The notes beneath the pieces are model-generated. The model was not told the origin of the DNA and made no database searches. It saw nothing but the letters and a program-made list of their open reading frames with translations. DNA of 64,000 nucleotides, from assembly GCF_000160755.1 (NCBI RefSeq), contig NZ_GG668576.1, positions 1,198,308-1,262,307 of the forward strand. The letters run 5' to 3'. This stretch comes from Proteus mirabilis ATCC 29906 (GTDB lineage Bacteria > Pseudomonadota > Gammaproteobacteria > Enterobacterales > Enterobacteriaceae). Made by a program: the position numbers and the translations under genes. Every line of letters starts with the position of its first letter. The first letter of the stretch is position 1. Shown piece after piece: positions 49,566 to 62,369 of the stretch.

Positions 49566-50084
49566 ATGCGGGATAGCTACCCACAATCATTGGAAAACAT
49601 CCTAAAAGAGCTTGAAGGTTCCAATAAAAGCACATTACAGCTTATACAACAGCGTGCAACAATTTTACTCAAATTAAATCGTACCGTCATGGCACTTTTA
49701 CCAGCACCGTTACAAGGTAAATGCCGTGTCGCCAATTATCGCAATGCTATTTTAATTATTGAAGTCACAAACGCAAGTTGGATGACCCGATTACGTTATG
49801 AAATTCCATCATTACTTTCTGCATTAAGAAAGGAAATTTTACCATCGTTATCCTCAATAGACATCAAAATAAATCCTTCTTTAAGCATAAAAGCGGGAAA
49901 AAAGAGTGTCACTTCATCATTAAAAGATCCAACACCCGTAAAAAAACGCCATTTAAGTGTAGAGAGTGCACAATCATTGAAATATTTGGCAGAGAAAAGC
50001 CCGAAGAAATTAAGAGAAAGATTAGAACGGTTGGCTGCACTTGCCGGAGAGAGTACAAGTACAGCCAAAGATGACGCTAATTAG
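49566..50084 (+). CDS. DUF721 (DciA-like) protein
   Basis: The only plus-strand gene in the dcw block, it is divergent from secM and convergent with lpxC. It is 172 aa, starting at ATG 49566, because GGAG lies 9 nt upstream; the open frame begins at GTG 49551 inside that site. The N-terminal 105 residues form a DUF721 domain (LNRTVMALLPAPLQGKCRVANYRNAILIIEV, with TRLRYEIPSLLSALR), the fold shared with DciA, the ancestral DnaB loader. The C-terminal 60 residues are basic and helix-rich. Enterobacteria load DnaB with DnaC, so its role here is unclear. Confidence 0.8.
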   Translation: MRDSYPQSLENILKELEGSNKSTLQLIQQRATILLKLNRTVMALLPAPLQGKCRVANYRNAILIIEVTNASWMTRLRYEIPSLLSALRKEILPSLSSIDIKINPSLSIKAGKKSVTSSLKDPTPVKKRHLSVESAQSLKYLAEKSPKKLRERLERLAALAGESTSTAKDDAN

Positions 50085-50114
50085 AGATAATTAACGTGCT
50101 TTCCAATTGAGCGA

Positions 50115-51065
<951 letters not shown>

Positions 51066-51130
51066 TTATTATACTTATAATTGGCAGGACAGTTTAGCAC
51101 AAAAAGCGGAGATGCCAATCTTTTTGACGA

Positions 51131-52297
51131 TTAATCAGCCTGTTTTCTTAAGAAAGCAGGGATATCTAAATAATCTGGCTCTTTGTTAGCTTGAGTAGAT
51201 TGTTCATTAACCGCTTTAGCTGCAGGCTTGCTCTCTTCTACTGTAGAGAAAGAGGACATGCTATTTTGCATTTGCTGATAACGATTTTCCATAGCGTTTT
51301 GTTGATTTTGCTTATTAGTTACCAGCGTAATTTCTGGACGTTTATCCATGCCGATACCTGTAGCAACCACAGTAACACGCAGTTCATCGTTCATTTCAGG
51401 GTCAAGAGAAGTACCAATCACCACTGTGGCGTTATCTGATGCAAATGCACGAATGGTGTTACCGACGGTTTCAAACTCATCAAGACGTAAATCAAAGCCT
51501 GCTGTAATATTAACTAACACACCACGTGCGCCAGACAGGTCGATATCTTCCAGTAATGGACTTGAAATCGCCATTTCAGCGGCTTCTTCAGCACGATCTT
51601 CGCCTTTAGCTGCACCAGATCCCATCATGGCATAACCCATCTCTGACATCACCGTTCTCACGTCAGCAAAGTCGACGTTCATCAAACCTGGGCGAGTGAT
51701 CAGTTCTGCGATACCTTGAACAGCACCTTTTAATACATCATTTGCCGCACCAAATGCGTCAAGTAACGAAATACCACGGCCGAGTACTTTTAGCAACTTG
51801 TCATTTGGAATAGTGATTAATGAGTCAACATGCTTAGATAACTCAGTAATTCCCTGCTCAGCAAATGCCATACGCTTTTTGCCTTCAAAATTAAAAGGCT
51901 TAGTCACAACAGCAACCGTTAAAATACCTAACTCTTTCGCAACTTCAGCAACGACTGGCGCAGCACCTGTACCTGTACCACCGCCCATACCCGCAGCGAT
52001 AAATACCATATCCGCACCTTCTAGTGCAGCGCGTAACGCTTCACGATCTTCTTCGGCAGCATTACGGCCTACCTCAGGGTTTGCACCTGCACCTAAGCCT
52101 TTCGTAATGGCATTACCGATTTGGATAGTTTGTCCAACTGCTGTTTTACGTAATGCTTGAGCATCAGTATTGACCGCGAAGAAATCAACGCCTTCAATAC
52201 GTTCACGAACCATGTGCTCAACCGCATTACCGCCGCCGCCACCAACGCCGATGACTTTGATCACCGCATCGTTGGTTAATTCCATAGGTTCAAACAT
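51131..52297 (-). CDS. ftsZ: Cell division GTPase FtsZ
   Basis: FtsZ is the tubulin homologue that forms the Z-ring. The 388-aa protein shows the N-terminal [18 protein letters not shown], the tubulin signature [10 protein letters not shown], the T7 loop [11 protein letters not shown] with catalytic Asp, a variable Gln/Asn-rich linker (about 316-370), and the conserved C-terminal peptide [14 protein letters not shown] that binds FtsA, ZipA and ZapD. It is 69 bp downstream of ftsA and 98 bp upstream of lpxC, the standard dcw order. Confidence 0.98.
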   Translation of the reverse strand: MFEPMELTNDAVIKVIGVGGGGGNAVEHMVRERIEGVDFFAVNTDAQALRKTAVGQTIQIGNAITKGLGAGANPEVGRNAAEEDREALRAALEGADMVFIAAGMGGGTGTGAAPVVAEVAKELGILTVAVVTKPFNFEGKKRMAFAEQGITELSKHVDSLITIPNDKLLKVLGRGISLLDAFGAANDVLKGAVQGIAELITRPGLMNVDFADVRTVMSEMGYAMMGSGAAKGEDRAEEAAEMAISSPLLEDIDLSGARGVLVNITAGFDLRLDEFETVGNTIRAFASDNATVVIGTSLDPEMNDELRVTVVATGIGMDKRPEITLVTNKQNQQNAMENRYQQMQNSMSSFSTVEESKPAAKAVNEQSTQANKEPDYLDIPAFLRKQAD

Positions 52298-52366
52298 AAT
52301 TTCTCTCCGTTTTGTGCCTTTTAGGGTCGCTTGCTCAAACGACCTCTTTTTAAATTTGTCTGATGA

Positions 52367-53623
52367 TTAAAACTCTCTTTTTAACCAGCCAGTGAGTTTT
52401 TTTAGCCAACCACTAACTGCAGAGCGTTTTTCGGTTTCAGTTTCCTCACCAAAGTGAGATTCTTTACCGTAATGCAAAAGCCCGACTGCCGTAGAATAGA
52501 AGGGATCCTGCGCATAATCTGTTAGCCCGGTAATATTTAACGGTTTACCGATCCGTACTTGCGTGTGGAAAACACGTTGAGCACATTCAACAAGTCCATC
52601 TATCTGTGCAGCACCACCTGTTAAAACAATACCTGCCGCTAAATGGTGCTTTATTCCTTGCTGACGTAATTGTTCCTGAACACTCAAAATCTCTTCATTA
52701 ACAAGATTTAGAAGCTCGGTATAACGCGGTTCAATCACCTCAGCAAGTGTTTGCCGTTGTAGACTTCTTGGTGGTCTACCTCCGACACTTGGAACTTCGA
52801 CATTTTCATCTTTGCCAACTAAAGAGCCTAATGCACAGCCATGACGCACTTTTATTGCTTCGGCATCATTTGGTGGTGTACCAAAAGCGTAAGCAATATC
52901 GCTAGTCACAACGTTGCCTGCATAAGGAATGACACGAGTATGTCTTAATGCACCACCGGTATATATGGCGATATCCATGGTTCCGCCACCCATATCAACG
53001 ACACAAACACCTAATTCGCGCTCATCTTCTGTTAGCACAGCAAAACTTGAAGCCAGTCCTGCAAAAATCAGTTGATCCACTTTTAAACCACAGCGCTCAA
53101 CTGCTTTTACTATATTCTTCGCCATATCGTTATGGCAGGTAATCAGATGCACTTTAGCCTGCATACGTACACCAGATAACCCAACAGGGTTTTTGATCCC
53201 TTCTTGGTAATCAATGGCGTACTCTTGCGGTATTACGTGTAAAACACGGTGTTCATCTTTTACTTTGACGGATTTCGCAGTATGCACCACGCTATCAACA
53301 TCATCTTGTGTTACTTCTTCTTCTGAAATTGGCACCATACCAATTTCATTTTGACAGCTAATATGTTTGCCTGATAACGCCAAATATACTGACGATATTT
53401 GGCAATCTGCCATCAATTCAGCCTGATCTACAGCCCGTTGTACACATTTTACGACGGATTCGAGATCGTTCACGCCACCTTTGTCCATACCCCGAGATGG
53501 GCAACTTCCCACCCCGATAATATTCACTACGCCATCAGGCAGGATCTCACCGACAAGGGTGGCTACTTTGGCCGTACCAATCTCAAGACCAACTACTAAT
53601 TTTCTGTCCGTCGCTTTGATCAT
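52367..53623 (-). CDS. ftsA: Cell division protein FtsA
   Basis: FtsA is an actin-like ATPase that tethers FtsZ to the membrane and recruits late divisome proteins. The 418-aa protein has actin-fold phosphate loops (VVGLEIGTAKVATLVGE, VDMGGGTMDIAIY, LTGGAAQIDGL) and a C-terminal amphipathic membrane-targeting helix, WLKKLTGWLKREF. It lies between ftsQ (45 bp) and ftsZ, and all are read from upstream promoters in the cluster. Confidence 0.97.
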   Translation of the reverse strand: MIKATDRKLVVGLEIGTAKVATLVGEILPDGVVNIIGVGSCPSRGMDKGGVNDLESVVKCVQRAVDQAELMADCQISSVYLALSGKHISCQNEIGMVPISEEEVTQDDVDSVVHTAKSVKVKDEHRVLHVIPQEYAIDYQEGIKNPVGLSGVRMQAKVHLITCHNDMAKNIVKAVERCGLKVDQLIFAGLASSFAVLTEDERELGVCVVDMGGGTMDIAIYTGGALRHTRVIPYAGNVVTSDIAYAFGTPPNDAEAIKVRHGCALGSLVGKDENVEVPSVGGRPPRSLQRQTLAEVIEPRYTELLNLVNEEILSVQEQLRQQGIKHHLAAGIVLTGGAAQIDGLVECAQRVFHTQVRIGKPLNITGLTDYAQDPFYSTAVGLLHYGKESHFGEETETEKRSAVSGWLKKLTGWLKREF

Positions 53624-53668
53624 TATTGTTCTGCCTTCGCCTTCATCGTGTCATCTGCCACGTCTTGT

Positions 53669-54457
53669 TTATTCATTCACATCAAGTAATAAAGGAGCCC
53701 ATCCAACTGCACCACCACTGTCATAACGTAAATCGACATAATCAACCCGTTTGTCAGTCTGTTGTTGCAAGATAGGATACAGCTCAATAAAGCGAGCAAT
53801 CCGTTTTTCGGTATCCTTACGCCCTAACTCCAATCGGACATCATTGTCTAAGACTAATTGCCATCCTTGACGAGCTGACATTGATGCTGCTTTTAATTTC
53901 AGATTACTGGCAAGAAGCTGATCTCTCATTGCTAAATAACCTGCTAATACCATTTTCTCACTTCCTTGCGGCCCATATAATAGTGGGTAATTTCCTTGTG
54001 TTTCCAATCGCGTTGGCAGACTGAAAATTCGGCCTTCTCTATCAAGAAAATGTGTGTCATTCCAACGGGTAAATGGCACATACTCCACCAGATGGATTTT
54101 TAATTCGTCTGGCCATTGTTTACGTACGGTCACTTGCCTGATCCATGGCATACGTTCAATTTGTTGCTGAATGATATTGACATCCTGTGTCATAAAAGTG
54201 CCTGGTTGGCCTAAAGATAAAATGGCCTGACGCACATCATCATTCGTTGTGTAATGCCGCTCACCAGTAAGTACAAGCTTTGATATCGGTAGACGATTAG
54301 CATCTTTCATCCAATTCACAACTTGTATTCCGCCCCAAATAATGGTGGCAATCACACATAAGAAGAAGATTAATCCTGATAAATAGCTACCATTACTCGG
54401 TCTATCAGAATGACGTTTCTCTTTTATCTCTTTATTATTTAGCGCTGCTTGTGACAT
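53669..54457 (-). CDS. ftsQ: Cell division protein FtsQ
   Basis: FtsQ is a bitopic divisome protein that scaffolds FtsB and FtsL. The 262-aa protein has a cytoplasmic tail, one membrane helix ([16 protein letters not shown]), a POTRA domain ([20 protein letters not shown]) and a beta domain. ATG 54457 (MSQAALN) matches the E. coli N-terminus; an in-frame GTG at 54472 overlaps the stop of the upstream ORF (GTGA) and could be used instead through translational coupling. Upstream lies an unknown 115-aa ORF where ddlB is expected. Confidence 0.94.
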   Translation of the reverse strand: MSQAALNNKEIKEKRHSDRPSNGSYLSGLIFFLCVIATIIWGGIQVVNWMKDANRLPISKLVLTGERHYTTNDDVRQAILSLGQPGTFMTQDVNIIQQQIERMPWIRQVTVRKQWPDELKIHLVEYVPFTRWNDTHFLDREGRIFSLPTRLETQGNYPLLYGPQGSEKMVLAGYLAMRDQLLASNLKLKAASMSARQGWQLVLDNDVRLELGRKDTEKRIARFIELYPILQQQTDKRVDYVDLRYDSGGAVGWAPLLLDVNE

Positions 54458-54468
54458 AGTAAATTCAT

Positions 54469-54816
54469 TCACCCCTGCGCAACATTCAAATAAGAGAATC
54501 GGCTATTCTTTTGTACGATATTCCTACGATTAATACTTCCACTAGATATATATACTCTATAAATACCTTTAGCTTTGATAATTAAATCACTAAATTGTTC
54601 AATCTGTTGAGAATTATTTACCTTAAAAGTCAAAATAGCGAGTTTTTCTTTAAATTTCGCTACTTTTAACTGATAAATTTTTCCCACATCTCTTTGAGCA
54701 AGCAAATTACCGATCGTATTTTTCGCAAATAAGATCTCTTTTTGACTAAAATCTCCCACCATTACAGTCATTTTCTTAACCATTTCACCATAAATGATGT
54801 TCACTTGCTCAAACAT
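54469..54816 (-). CDS. Unknown 115-aa protein in the place of ddlB
   Basis: The ORF starts 5 bp after murC and overlaps the alternate ftsQ start by 4 bp, so it is tightly embedded in the dcw operon. In E. coli ddlB (D-Ala-D-Ala ligase, about 300 aa) lies here. This product shows none of the ATP-grasp motifs of Ddl, so it is not a ddlB fragment. It is small, basic, without signal peptide, and alternates predicted strands and helices ([26 protein letters not shown]), a pattern reminiscent of ACT-like beta-alpha-beta domains. That likeness is only suggestive. Its spacing and overlap argue for a real, translated gene. Confidence 0.7.
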   Translation of the reverse strand: MFEQVNIIYGEMVKKMTVMVGDFSQKEILFAKNTIGNLLAQRDVGKIYQLKVAKFKEKLAILTFKVNNSQQIEQFSDLIIKAKGIYRVYISSGSINRRNIVQKNSRFSYLNVAQG

Positions 54817-54821
54817 CCGTC

Positions 54822-56285
54822 TTAATCCTCGCTTAAAGATGGTTGTAATTTTGTTTCTGCTAAGCGACGCGCTATTTTACCAATATTTCCAGCACCTTGA
54901 ACTAAAACAAGATCATTATCTGTTAATACACCCGCTAATATTGAGGAGATGTTCTCAACATCAGAAACCCAAATCGGATCTAGTTTGCCACGTTGACGAA
55001 TAGTACGACACAGTGAACGACTATCTGCACCGGGAATAGGCGCCTCTCCTGCTGCATAAACATCGGTTAATAATAAAATATCAACTTGATTAAGCACCGT
55101 TGCAAAATCTTCATATAAATCACGAGTACGTGTATAACGATGTGGTTGAAATAACATCACTAAACGTTTATCAGGCCAACCTGCTCGTGCCGCTTTTATC
55201 GTTGCATCAACTTCTGTTGGGTGATGTCCATAGTCATCCACCAGCATGACTTCCCCTTCTTGGCCATTCACATGCTCAAGACTGAAATTTCCCAAGAAAT
55301 CGAAACGACGCCCAGTGCCTTGGAAATTAAGTAGTGCGGCTAAAATATGCTCATCCGCAATCCCTTCTTCTGTAGCAACAGCCACAGCTGCGGTTGCATT
55401 TAAGGCGTTATGACGTCCCGGCGCATTTAATACCACATCTAAATCAGGCATATCTTCACGAGAAATAGTGAAAAATCCTTGCGCACCTTTTTGTTCGTAA
55501 TGAGTAATGCGTACATCAGCATCTTCACTAAAACCATAGGTAGTAATATAACGCCCTACTTTAGGAATAATTGACCGAATAACATCGTCATCAATACACA
55601 TCACTGCGCGACCATAAAACGGTAAGTTGTGTAAAAAAGTAATAAAAGTCTCTTTTAAATTATCAAAATTACCGTGATAAGTGTCCATATGGTCAGCTTC
55701 AATATTCGTTACCACCGCAACCATAGGTTGAAGATGTAAGAAAGAAGCATCACTCTCATCCGCTTCTGCAATTAAATAGCGGCTACAACCTAAACGAGCA
55801 TGGGTACCGGCTGATTTCACTAAACCGCCATTAACAAAGGTTGGATCTAATCCTGCTTGTGCATAAATGTTCGAAATCATCGCCGTTGTTGTTGTTTTAC
55901 CGTGGGTTCCTGCAATCGCAACCCCGTGACGATAACGCATTAACTCCGCTAACATTTCTGCACGACGTATCACAGGAATACGCGCTTCTCTTGCTGCAAT
56001 AATTTCTGGATTATCTGCACTAATTGCGGTAGAAACCACCACAACACTAGCATCACGAATATTTTCAGGGCGATGATTAAAATAGATTGTCGCCCCTAAT
56101 GCAACGAGTTGTTGTGTGACTACGTTAGGTGCTAAATCAGAACCACTGATTGCATAGCCTTCATTAGCCAACACTTCAGCGATCCCGCCCATGCCAGCAC
56201 CACCAATGCCAACAAAGTGGATATGCCTAACTTTTCTCATCTCAGGCACAAAAGATCTTAATTTCGCCAGCTGTTGTGTATTCAC
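54822..56285 (-). CDS. murC: UDP-N-acetylmuramate-L-alanine ligase
   Basis: MurC adds L-Ala to UDP-MurNAc, the first amino acid of the peptidoglycan stem. The 487-aa protein has the N-terminal Rossmann [14 protein letters not shown], the ATP-binding [10 protein letters not shown], and C-terminal HHPTEV and FQPHRYTR motifs of Mur ligases. The start is GTG 56285. It follows murG with a 41-bp gap. Confidence 0.97.
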   Translation of the reverse strand: MNTQQLAKLRSFVPEMRKVRHIHFVGIGGAGMGGIAEVLANEGYAISGSDLAPNVVTQQLVALGATIYFNHRPENIRDASVVVVSTAISADNPEIIAAREARIPVIRRAEMLAELMRYRHGVAIAGTHGKTTTTAMISNIYAQAGLDPTFVNGGLVKSAGTHARLGCSRYLIAEADESDASFLHLQPMVAVVTNIEADHMDTYHGNFDNLKETFITFLHNLPFYGRAVMCIDDDVIRSIIPKVGRYITTYGFSEDADVRITHYEQKGAQGFFTISREDMPDLDVVLNAPGRHNALNATAAVAVATEEGIADEHILAALLNFQGTGRRFDFLGNFSLEHVNGQEGEVMLVDDYGHHPTEVDATIKAARAGWPDKRLVMLFQPHRYTRTRDLYEDFATVLNQVDILLLTDVYAAGEAPIPGADSRSLCRTIRQRGKLDPIWVSDVENISSILAGVLTDNDLVLVQGAGNIGKIARRLAETKLQPSLSED

Positions 56286-56326
56286 TATTTACTTCTTCAC
56301 TCTAAGTTAATGGTTACAAGTTACGT

Positions 56327-57409
56327 TTATTTTTTAGCCACTTCGATAATTACATTAGCGACTCGCTCAGTAGCATCCGTAATCGCAACACTTTGTGCTT
56401 TTTCTGCCATTAGCATTAGCTGATGTCTATCCCAATTTTCTAGGGTGTCAGCTATCGCTTCTGGCGTTAAATCATTCTGTTCAATAATACGCGCCGCACC
56501 GGCATTTTCTAATGGCAATGCATTCCAATATTGCTGTCTATCTTTATGTTGAAAAGGAACAAAAATAGCGGGTAACCCCGCAGCGGCAATCTCGCTAACT
56601 GTTAATGCACCTGAACGACATACAACAACATCAGCCCATTGATAAGCTTGCGCTATATCATCAATAAATTCAGTAACTTTATACTCAGATTTAACTGAAT
56701 TTTTAGAAAGTTCATTTTGATAGCGTAATTTGGTATCACTTTCGCTCCCTTTGCCGGCCTGATGCCAAATTGTAACTCGCTCTCCTAATAATCCAGCCAC
56801 CACTGGCATTGTATGATTTAAGATACGCGCACCTTGGCTACCACCAATAACCAGCACTCGGACAGCACCTTCTCTGCCTTTTAATCTCTCTGCTGGGGCT
56901 TCAAGTGCTAAGACATCGTCACGAACCGGATTACCAACAACAGGCGCATTAGCAAACGCACCGGGGAATGCTTGTAACACACGTTTGGCTATTTTTGACA
57001 ACCAACGGTTAGTTAAGCCTGCAATACCATTTTGTTCATGTAAAACAACGGGAATACCACAGCTCCATGCTGCAACACCGCCTGGTCCAGAAACATAGCC
57101 TCCCATGCCTAATACGGCATCAGGCTGATAGCGCTTCATAATCCGACGGGCTTGAAAAATCGCTTTTATAATACGAATAGGTGCCGCAATTAACGCTTTT
57201 ACCCCTTTACCTCGCAGACCCGAAATACGGATATACTCGATTTCAATGCCATGCTTAGGCACTAATTGTGCTTCCATTCTATCCGCGGTTCCTAACCAAC
57301 GAATATCCCAGCCTTGGGATTGCAGATAATGAGCAACTGCTAATCCAGGAAAGACGTGCCCTCCTGTTCCGCCGGCCATCACCATTAATCGGCGTTTACG
57401 TTCGCTCAT
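56327..57409 (-). CDS. murG: Lipid II synthase MurG (N-acetylglucosaminyltransferase)
   Basis: MurG transfers GlcNAc from UDP-GlcNAc to lipid I at the inner face of the cytoplasmic membrane. The 360-aa GT-B protein has the N-terminal [10 protein letters not shown] loop, the lipid-contacting [11 protein letters not shown], and the UDP-GlcNAc site ([10 protein letters not shown] and [19 protein letters not shown]). The ATG overlaps the ftsW stop by 4 bp (ATGA). Confidence 0.97.
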   Translation of the reverse strand: MSERKRRLMVMAGGTGGHVFPGLAVAHYLQSQGWDIRWLGTADRMEAQLVPKHGIEIEYIRISGLRGKGVKALIAAPIRIIKAIFQARRIMKRYQPDAVLGMGGYVSGPGGVAAWSCGIPVVLHEQNGIAGLTNRWLSKIAKRVLQAFPGAFANAPVVGNPVRDDVLALEAPAERLKGREGAVRVLVIGGSQGARILNHTMPVVAGLLGERVTIWHQAGKGSESDTKLRYQNELSKNSVKSEYKVTEFIDDIAQAYQWADVVVCRSGALTVSEIAAAGLPAIFVPFQHKDRQQYWNALPLENAGAARIIEQNDLTPEAIADTLENWDRHQLMLMAEKAQSVAITDATERVANVIIEVAKK

Positions 57410-58599
57410 TTAGGACTCCTTACAAACGCCTGAGCCTGTGCTAGGCGTGATTCATAATCAATTCGTAACAACATCACGATAGCCGTTGACATAATAATCA
57501 AACTCGAACCACCGTAACTAATAAGAGGTAACGTTAACCCTTTTGTTGGCAACATACCGGCTGCCGCACCAACGTTGACTAACGTCTGGAAGGTAAACCA
57601 GATCCCAATCGAACAGGCTAAAAAACCTGAAAAACGTTGATCGAGCAGCAAAGCACGGCGTCCAATTTGCATCGCACGAAAAGCGATGAAGAATACCATT
57701 AAAAGCACTAAAACCACACCGATATAACCAAGTTCTTCTGCTAAAATGGAGAAAATAAAGTCAGTATGAGCTTCAGGTAGATACTCCAACTTTTGTACTG
57801 AATTTCCTAACCCTTGCCCCAGTAGATCACCGCGTCCAAAAGCCATCAAGGATTGTGTTAACTGATAACCACTACCAAAAGGATCTTCCCAAGGTTCTAA
57901 GAACGAAGTGATACGTCGTACACGGTAAGGCTCAACAATAATTAACATCACAACAGCGGCAATACCTGTACCAATAATGGCGAGGAATTGCCAAATTTTT
58001 GCACCGGCTAAAAAAAGCAACGCTAATGTGGTCACAAACAACACGACCACCGTACCTAAGTCGGGTTGTAATAGCAGTAACACGGCTAATATTAACATCA
58101 CCCCCATAGGTTTACAGAATCCCCAAAAATTGTTTCTCACTTCTTCTACTTTTCTCACCAAATAACTGGAGAGATAACAAAACAGTGCCAATTTAGAAAG
58201 TTCTGCCGGCTGAATACGTAAAGGCCCAAATGCAATCCAACGTGATGCGCCATTTACTGAACTGCCCACTGCCAATACCACGAGTAATAGCAAGATAGAA
58301 CCAAACAGCATTAAGCTACTGTAGCGTTGCCATACCGCCATTGGCACTCGCATTGTCACTAATGCAAGGCAAAGGGCAACAATCATATAAATGCCGTCAC
58401 GTTTAGCAAATAGAAAAGGATCTTCTGCTAAACGTTGTCCAACAGGCATTGACGCCGAAGTTACCATCACAAACCCGACAACCGCTAATCCGAATGTAAA
58501 CCAGAGCAAAGTGCGATCATAAGGCACGAACGCGCTGTTATCTGTTTGATAACTTCCCACCAGCCACTGTTTTAATCTTCGCATTGCGTATACACTCAT
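57406..58599 (-). CDS. ftsW: Septal peptidoglycan polymerase FtsW (SEDS)
   Basis: FtsW is a ten-helix SEDS glycosyltransferase that polymerises lipid II at the septum together with FtsI. The 397-aa protein shows typical segments [19 protein letters not shown], the AEELG motif near the catalytic loop ([15 protein letters not shown]) and [13 protein letters not shown]. The start could be ATG 58599 or ATG 58584; the first overlaps the murD stop by one base. It lies between murD and murG. Confidence 0.96.
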   Translation of the reverse strand: MSVYAMRRLKQWLVGSYQTDNSAFVPYDRTLLWFTFGLAVVGFVMVTSASMPVGQRLAEDPFLFAKRDGIYMIVALCLALVTMRVPMAVWQRYSSLMLFGSILLLLVVLAVGSSVNGASRWIAFGPLRIQPAELSKLALFCYLSSYLVRKVEEVRNNFWGFCKPMGVMLILAVLLLLQPDLGTVVVLFVTTLALLFLAGAKIWQFLAIIGTGIAAVVMLIIVEPYRVRRITSFLEPWEDPFGSGYQLTQSLMAFGRGDLLGQGLGNSVQKLEYLPEAHTDFIFSILAEELGYIGVVLVLLMVFFIAFRAMQIGRRALLLDQRFSGFLACSIGIWFTFQTLVNVGAAAGMLPTKGLTLPLISYGGSSLIIMSTAIVMLLRIDYESRLAQAQAFVRSPK

Positions 58600-59909
58600 C
58601 AGCCAAGCTCCTGCGCTAAACGGGCAAACTCATCACCACGTTGTTCGAAACTTTTAAACTGATCTAGACTTGCACAAGCGGGTGAAAGTAGCACCATATC
58701 GCCAGTTTGCACTGTTGGTGCAAGTAATCGCATCGCCTCTTCCATAGTCGCGGTTAATTGTGAGACTTGTGGTCGTAAATTTGCCAATGCTTGACCATCT
58801 TGTCCGAAGCAATATAAGCGAATATTATCGCCACTGAGATAAGGTAATAGCGCGCTAAAATCAGCAGACTTACCGTCCCCACCTAACAACAGGTGCAAAG
58901 TCCCTTCTACTTCAAGCCCTCTTAAAGCTGCTTCTGTGCTACCTACATTAGTCGCTTTAGAATCATTGATCCAACGTACCCCATTATGGGAGTAAACTAA
59001 TTGGAAACGATGAGCAAGGCCATGATAGGTGTTTAAAACAGCCAGTGATGCTTTACGAGAAATTCCCACCGCATCAGCTAACGCTAATGCGGCTAATGCA
59101 TTGGTGTAATTGTGTTGACCAGAAAGGAACATCTGTGAAGTGGCAAGAATATTTTCACCATTTACGTTCAAGTAACGATTGGTATTATCAAGTTGATAAT
59201 CCCCTTGTCCGATACCAAAACTCACACAACGTGCATCTTTGCCAGCTAAAGGCAATGTCAGAACATCATCTGCGTTATAGACACAGGTTTTAGCATTATC
59301 ATAAATACGTAATTTAGCTTCACGGTATTGTTCTAATCCTAACGGATAGCGATTCATATGATCTTCGCTAATATTTAATACCGTGGCAGCCGCCGCTGTT
59401 AAGCTATAGGTTGTCTCTAATTGAAAGCTCGATAGCTCTAAGACATATAAGTCATAAGGCTGTGTTAATAACGTTAAAGCAGGTACACCAATATTGCCAC
59501 CGACACCGACAGGGATCCCGTCAGCTTTAGCCATTTCCCCCACCAACGTCGTTACGGTACTTTTGCCATTAGAGCCTGTTATCGCAACAATAGGTGCTTT
59601 TGCCTCACGGCAAAATAGCTCAATATCACCGACAATTTCCACTCCATGATCTCGCGCTTCAACTAACTCAGGCGTTGATAACGCAATACCCGGACTTGAG
59701 ACAATTAAATCAGCATCATTAAGCCATACTTGATGAAAACTCCCCGTATGATACTCAACATCAGCAGGTAGCTTATCTAAACCCGCGGGATGCTGGCGAG
59801 TATCTATCACTTTAGGTGTTACACCTTGGCGGATAAAAAAGTCAACGCAGGATAGACCAGTAATGCCTAGTCCCACGATAACAACTTTTTTCCCCTGATA
59901 ATTTGCCAT
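58599..59909 (-). CDS. murD: UDP-N-acetylmuramoyl-L-alanine-D-glutamate ligase
   Basis: MurD adds D-Glu to UDP-MurNAc-L-Ala. The 436-aa protein has the N-terminal [16 protein letters not shown], the ATP loop GSNGKSTVT, the Mg-binding SSFQLE and HMNRYP, and the C-terminal [21 protein letters not shown]-type motif (seen in two parts). It shares one base with ftsW and is one base from mraY. Confidence 0.97.
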   Translation of the reverse strand: MANYQGKKVVIVGLGITGLSCVDFFIRQGVTPKVIDTRQHPAGLDKLPADVEYHTGSFHQVWLNDADLIVSSPGIALSTPELVEARDHGVEIVGDIELFCREAKAPIVAITGSNGKSTVTTLVGEMAKADGIPVGVGGNIGVPALTLLTQPYDLYVLELSSFQLETTYSLTAAAATVLNISEDHMNRYPLGLEQYREAKLRIYDNAKTCVYNADDVLTLPLAGKDARCVSFGIGQGDYQLDNTNRYLNVNGENILATSQMFLSGQHNYTNALAALALADAVGISRKASLAVLNTYHGLAHRFQLVYSHNGVRWINDSKATNVGSTEAALRGLEVEGTLHLLLGGDGKSADFSALLPYLSGDNIRLYCFGQDGQALANLRPQVSQLTATMEEAMRLLAPTVQTGDMVLLSPACASLDQFKSFEQRGDEFARLAQELG

Positions 59910-59910
59910 G

Positions 59911-60993
59911 TTAACGTACCTTTAATGTCGCTAAACCAATAAGGACTAACATAAGAGAGATGATCCAAAAGCGGACAATCACACGAGGCTCTGGCCAACC
60001 TTTTAATTCATAGTGATGATGGATTGGCGCCATACGGAAAATACGTTGGCCGCGCAGTTTAAATGAACCTACTTGTAAAATAACCGAGAGCGTTTCAACA
60101 ACGAACACGCCCCCCATAATCACTAATAAAAATTCTTGGCGTAATAAGACGGCGATAGTACCTAATGCGCCACCTAATGCTAAAGAGCCAACATCACCCA
60201 TAAAGACTTGGGCAGGATAAGTATTAAACCAAAGGAAGCCTAATCCCGCGCCGACAATGGCGGTACAAACAATCACCAATTCGCCTGCATGCATTAAATA
60301 AGGAATTTTTAGGTAGCTGGCAAAATTGACATTACCTGTAGCCCATGCAACTAATGCAAATCCAGCCGCTACAAACACCGTAGGCATAATGGCTAAGCCA
60401 TCTAAACCATCGGTTAAATTTACCGCGTTACTGGTGCCAACAATGACAAAATAAGCCAGTAAGATATACAACATGCCAAGTTGTGGCATGACATCTTTAA
60501 AGAAAGGCACGACAAGTTGCGTTGCTGGGGTATCTTTACCAATCGCGTACATACTAAATGCAGCCGCTAAAGCTAATACCGATTGCCAGAAATATTTCCA
60601 ACGCGCTATTAAGCCTCGAGTATCTTTACGCACTACTTTGCGATAATCATCGATAAAACCGATGATTCCATAACCAATTAGCACCAAGAGTACACACCAT
60701 ACATAAGGATTATCTAATCGCGCCCACAATAAGGTTGATACAGCGATAGAAAATAGGATCATGATCCCACCCATGGTCGGCGTACCACGTTTGCTAAAGT
60801 GTGACTCAGGGCCTTCGTTACGCACCACTTGCCCGATTTGCATTTTTTGTAACCATGCAATTAAATGGGGTCCCATCCATAACGCAATAATTAATGCCGT
60901 CAATAAACCAACAATCGCTCTGAATGTCAGATAAGAAAACACATTAAAAAATGTATGATATTTAACCAAATATTCGGCTAGCCAAACTAACAT
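59911..60993 (-). CDS. mraY: Phospho-N-acetylmuramoyl-pentapeptide transferase
   Basis: MraY attaches phospho-MurNAc-pentapeptide to undecaprenyl phosphate, forming lipid I. The 360-aa protein has ten membrane helices, the Asp-rich motif [29 protein letters not shown] and the His-rich loop [12 protein letters not shown]. It overlaps murF by 7 bp. It is the target of nucleoside antibiotics and phage lysis protein E; no anomaly is seen. Confidence 0.98.
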   Translation of the reverse strand: MLVWLAEYLVKYHTFFNVFSYLTFRAIVGLLTALIIALWMGPHLIAWLQKMQIGQVVRNEGPESHFSKRGTPTMGGIMILFSIAVSTLLWARLDNPYVWCVLLVLIGYGIIGFIDDYRKVVRKDTRGLIARWKYFWQSVLALAAAFSMYAIGKDTPATQLVVPFFKDVMPQLGMLYILLAYFVIVGTSNAVNLTDGLDGLAIMPTVFVAAGFALVAWATGNVNFASYLKIPYLMHAGELVIVCTAIVGAGLGFLWFNTYPAQVFMGDVGSLALGGALGTIAVLLRQEFLLVIMGGVFVVETLSVILQVGSFKLRGQRIFRMAPIHHHYELKGWPEPRVIVRFWIISLMLVLIGLATLKVR

Positions 60994-62369
60994 TCAAAGC
61001 ACTCCTTTAATGCGTTCACGATATCCTCCATTGCTGAGCTTCGTGAACCTTTTACTAAAACTGAAACAACATCATGCTGCTGTAATAATGGAATTAATTG
61101 GGTAAGCAAATCAGCTTTAAATGAAAAATGCTCACCGCCTTCATTTTCTTGACTAATAAACTGGCTGTAATGACCCACGGTTAATACCCGATCGATACCG
61201 ACTTGATGAGCAAAACGTCCCACATCACGGTGACATTTTTCTGAATCCTCGCCTAGTTCAGCCATATCTCCAGCAACAAAGATTTTATATCCTGGTAATT
61301 GAGATAAAACTTGCAGCCCTGCCATCATCGACCCATCATTAGCATTATAGGTATCATCTAACACTATTTTTCCTGTTGTTAACTCAACAGGATAGAGTCT
61401 GCCAGGTACGGCTTTCAGTACCGCTAAACCTTGCTGAATATCCGTTAATGTCGCCCCTACCGACAAGGCTAACGCACTTGCGGCTAACGCATTGGCAATA
61501 TTATGGCGACCAGGTAAAGGTAGGGTGATTGCTACACACCCTTCTGGCGTATGCAATGTAAAATCGGTGGTGAGTTGATTAACAACGATATCCGTTGGGT
61601 AGAAATCGGCCTGAGTGTCTGCAGATAAAGAGAAAGACCACTGAGTTTGACGTGAGTTAAAATGCTGTTGCCATAGCGCAACATCATTACTTTGCTGATT
61701 AATAATGGCTGTGCCTTGCTCTTTTAAGCCAGTGAATATTTCACCTTTAGCTTGAGCAATCCCTTGTAAGGAACCAAAACCTTCAATATGTGCAGAAAAA
61801 AGATTATTGACCAATGCACTATCTGGTTTAACCATATCCACGGTATAGGCTATTTCACCAATATGGTTAGCACCAAGTTCAATCACGGCAAAACGATGTT
61901 CAGGGGTTAGACGAAAGAGTGTCAGGGGAACACCAATATCATTATTTAAATTGCCATGTGTATATAAGGTTTCACCACAGTGACGCAGTATCGAAGCCGT
62001 CATCTCTTTAACGGACGTTTTACCCGAAGAGCCCGTTAACGCCACAATTTTAGCATTGCTAAGCGAACGGATATAAGCGGCAATATGCCCCATTGCTAAA
62101 CGGGTATCTTTTACGATGATTTGTGGACATTCAACATCGATTTTCCGATTAACTAAAACCGCAACGGCACCCTTTTGTTTGACATCAGCAATAAAGTCAT
62201 GAGCATCAAAACGATCACCTGCTAAAGCAATAAACAGACATGCATCATCAATTTTACGGCTATCGGTAGAAATTGATTTGATCATTAATTGATTGGCTTG
62301 GCTTTGAGTAATAGTACTCAACGTGCCTTGAGTGACTTGTGCAATAGTTTCGAGAGAAAGCGCTATCAT
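60987..62369 (-). CDS. murF: UDP-N-acetylmuramoyl-tripeptide-D-alanyl-D-alanine ligase
   Basis: MurF adds the D-Ala-D-Ala dipeptide made by Ddl. The 460-aa protein has the ATP loop [20 protein letters not shown], and the C-terminal [11 protein letters not shown] motif. It needs D-Ala-D-Ala, yet ddlB is missing from this cluster, so the dipeptide must come from a Ddl encoded elsewhere. It overlaps murE by 4 bp and mraY by 7 bp. Confidence 0.97.
   Translation of the reverse strand: MIALSLETIAQVTQGTLSTITQSQANQLMIKSISTDSRKIDDACLFIALAGDRFDAHDFIADVKQKGAVAVLVNRKIDVECPQIIVKDTRLAMGHIAAYIRSLSNAKIVALTGSSGKTSVKEMTASILRHCGETLYTHGNLNNDIGVPLTLFRLTPEHRFAVIELGANHIGEIAYTVDMVKPDSALVNNLFSAHIEGFGSLQGIAQAKGEIFTGLKEQGTAIINQQSNDVALWQQHFNSRQTQWSFSLSADTQADFYPTDIVVNQLTTDFTLHTPEGCVAITLPLPGRHNIANALAASALALSVGATLTDIQQGLAVLKAVPGRLYPVELTTGKIVLDDTYNANDGSMMAGLQVLSQLPGYKIFVAGDMAELGEDSEKCHRDVGRFAHQVGIDRVLTVGHYSQFISQENEGGEHFSFKADLLTQLIPLLQQHDVVSVLVKGSRSSAMEDIVNALKECFEC

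Noticed and set aside
54469-54816. Degenerate ddlB fragment
   Set aside because: No ATP-grasp or Ddl signature in any part, and the frame is intact with coupling to neighbours.
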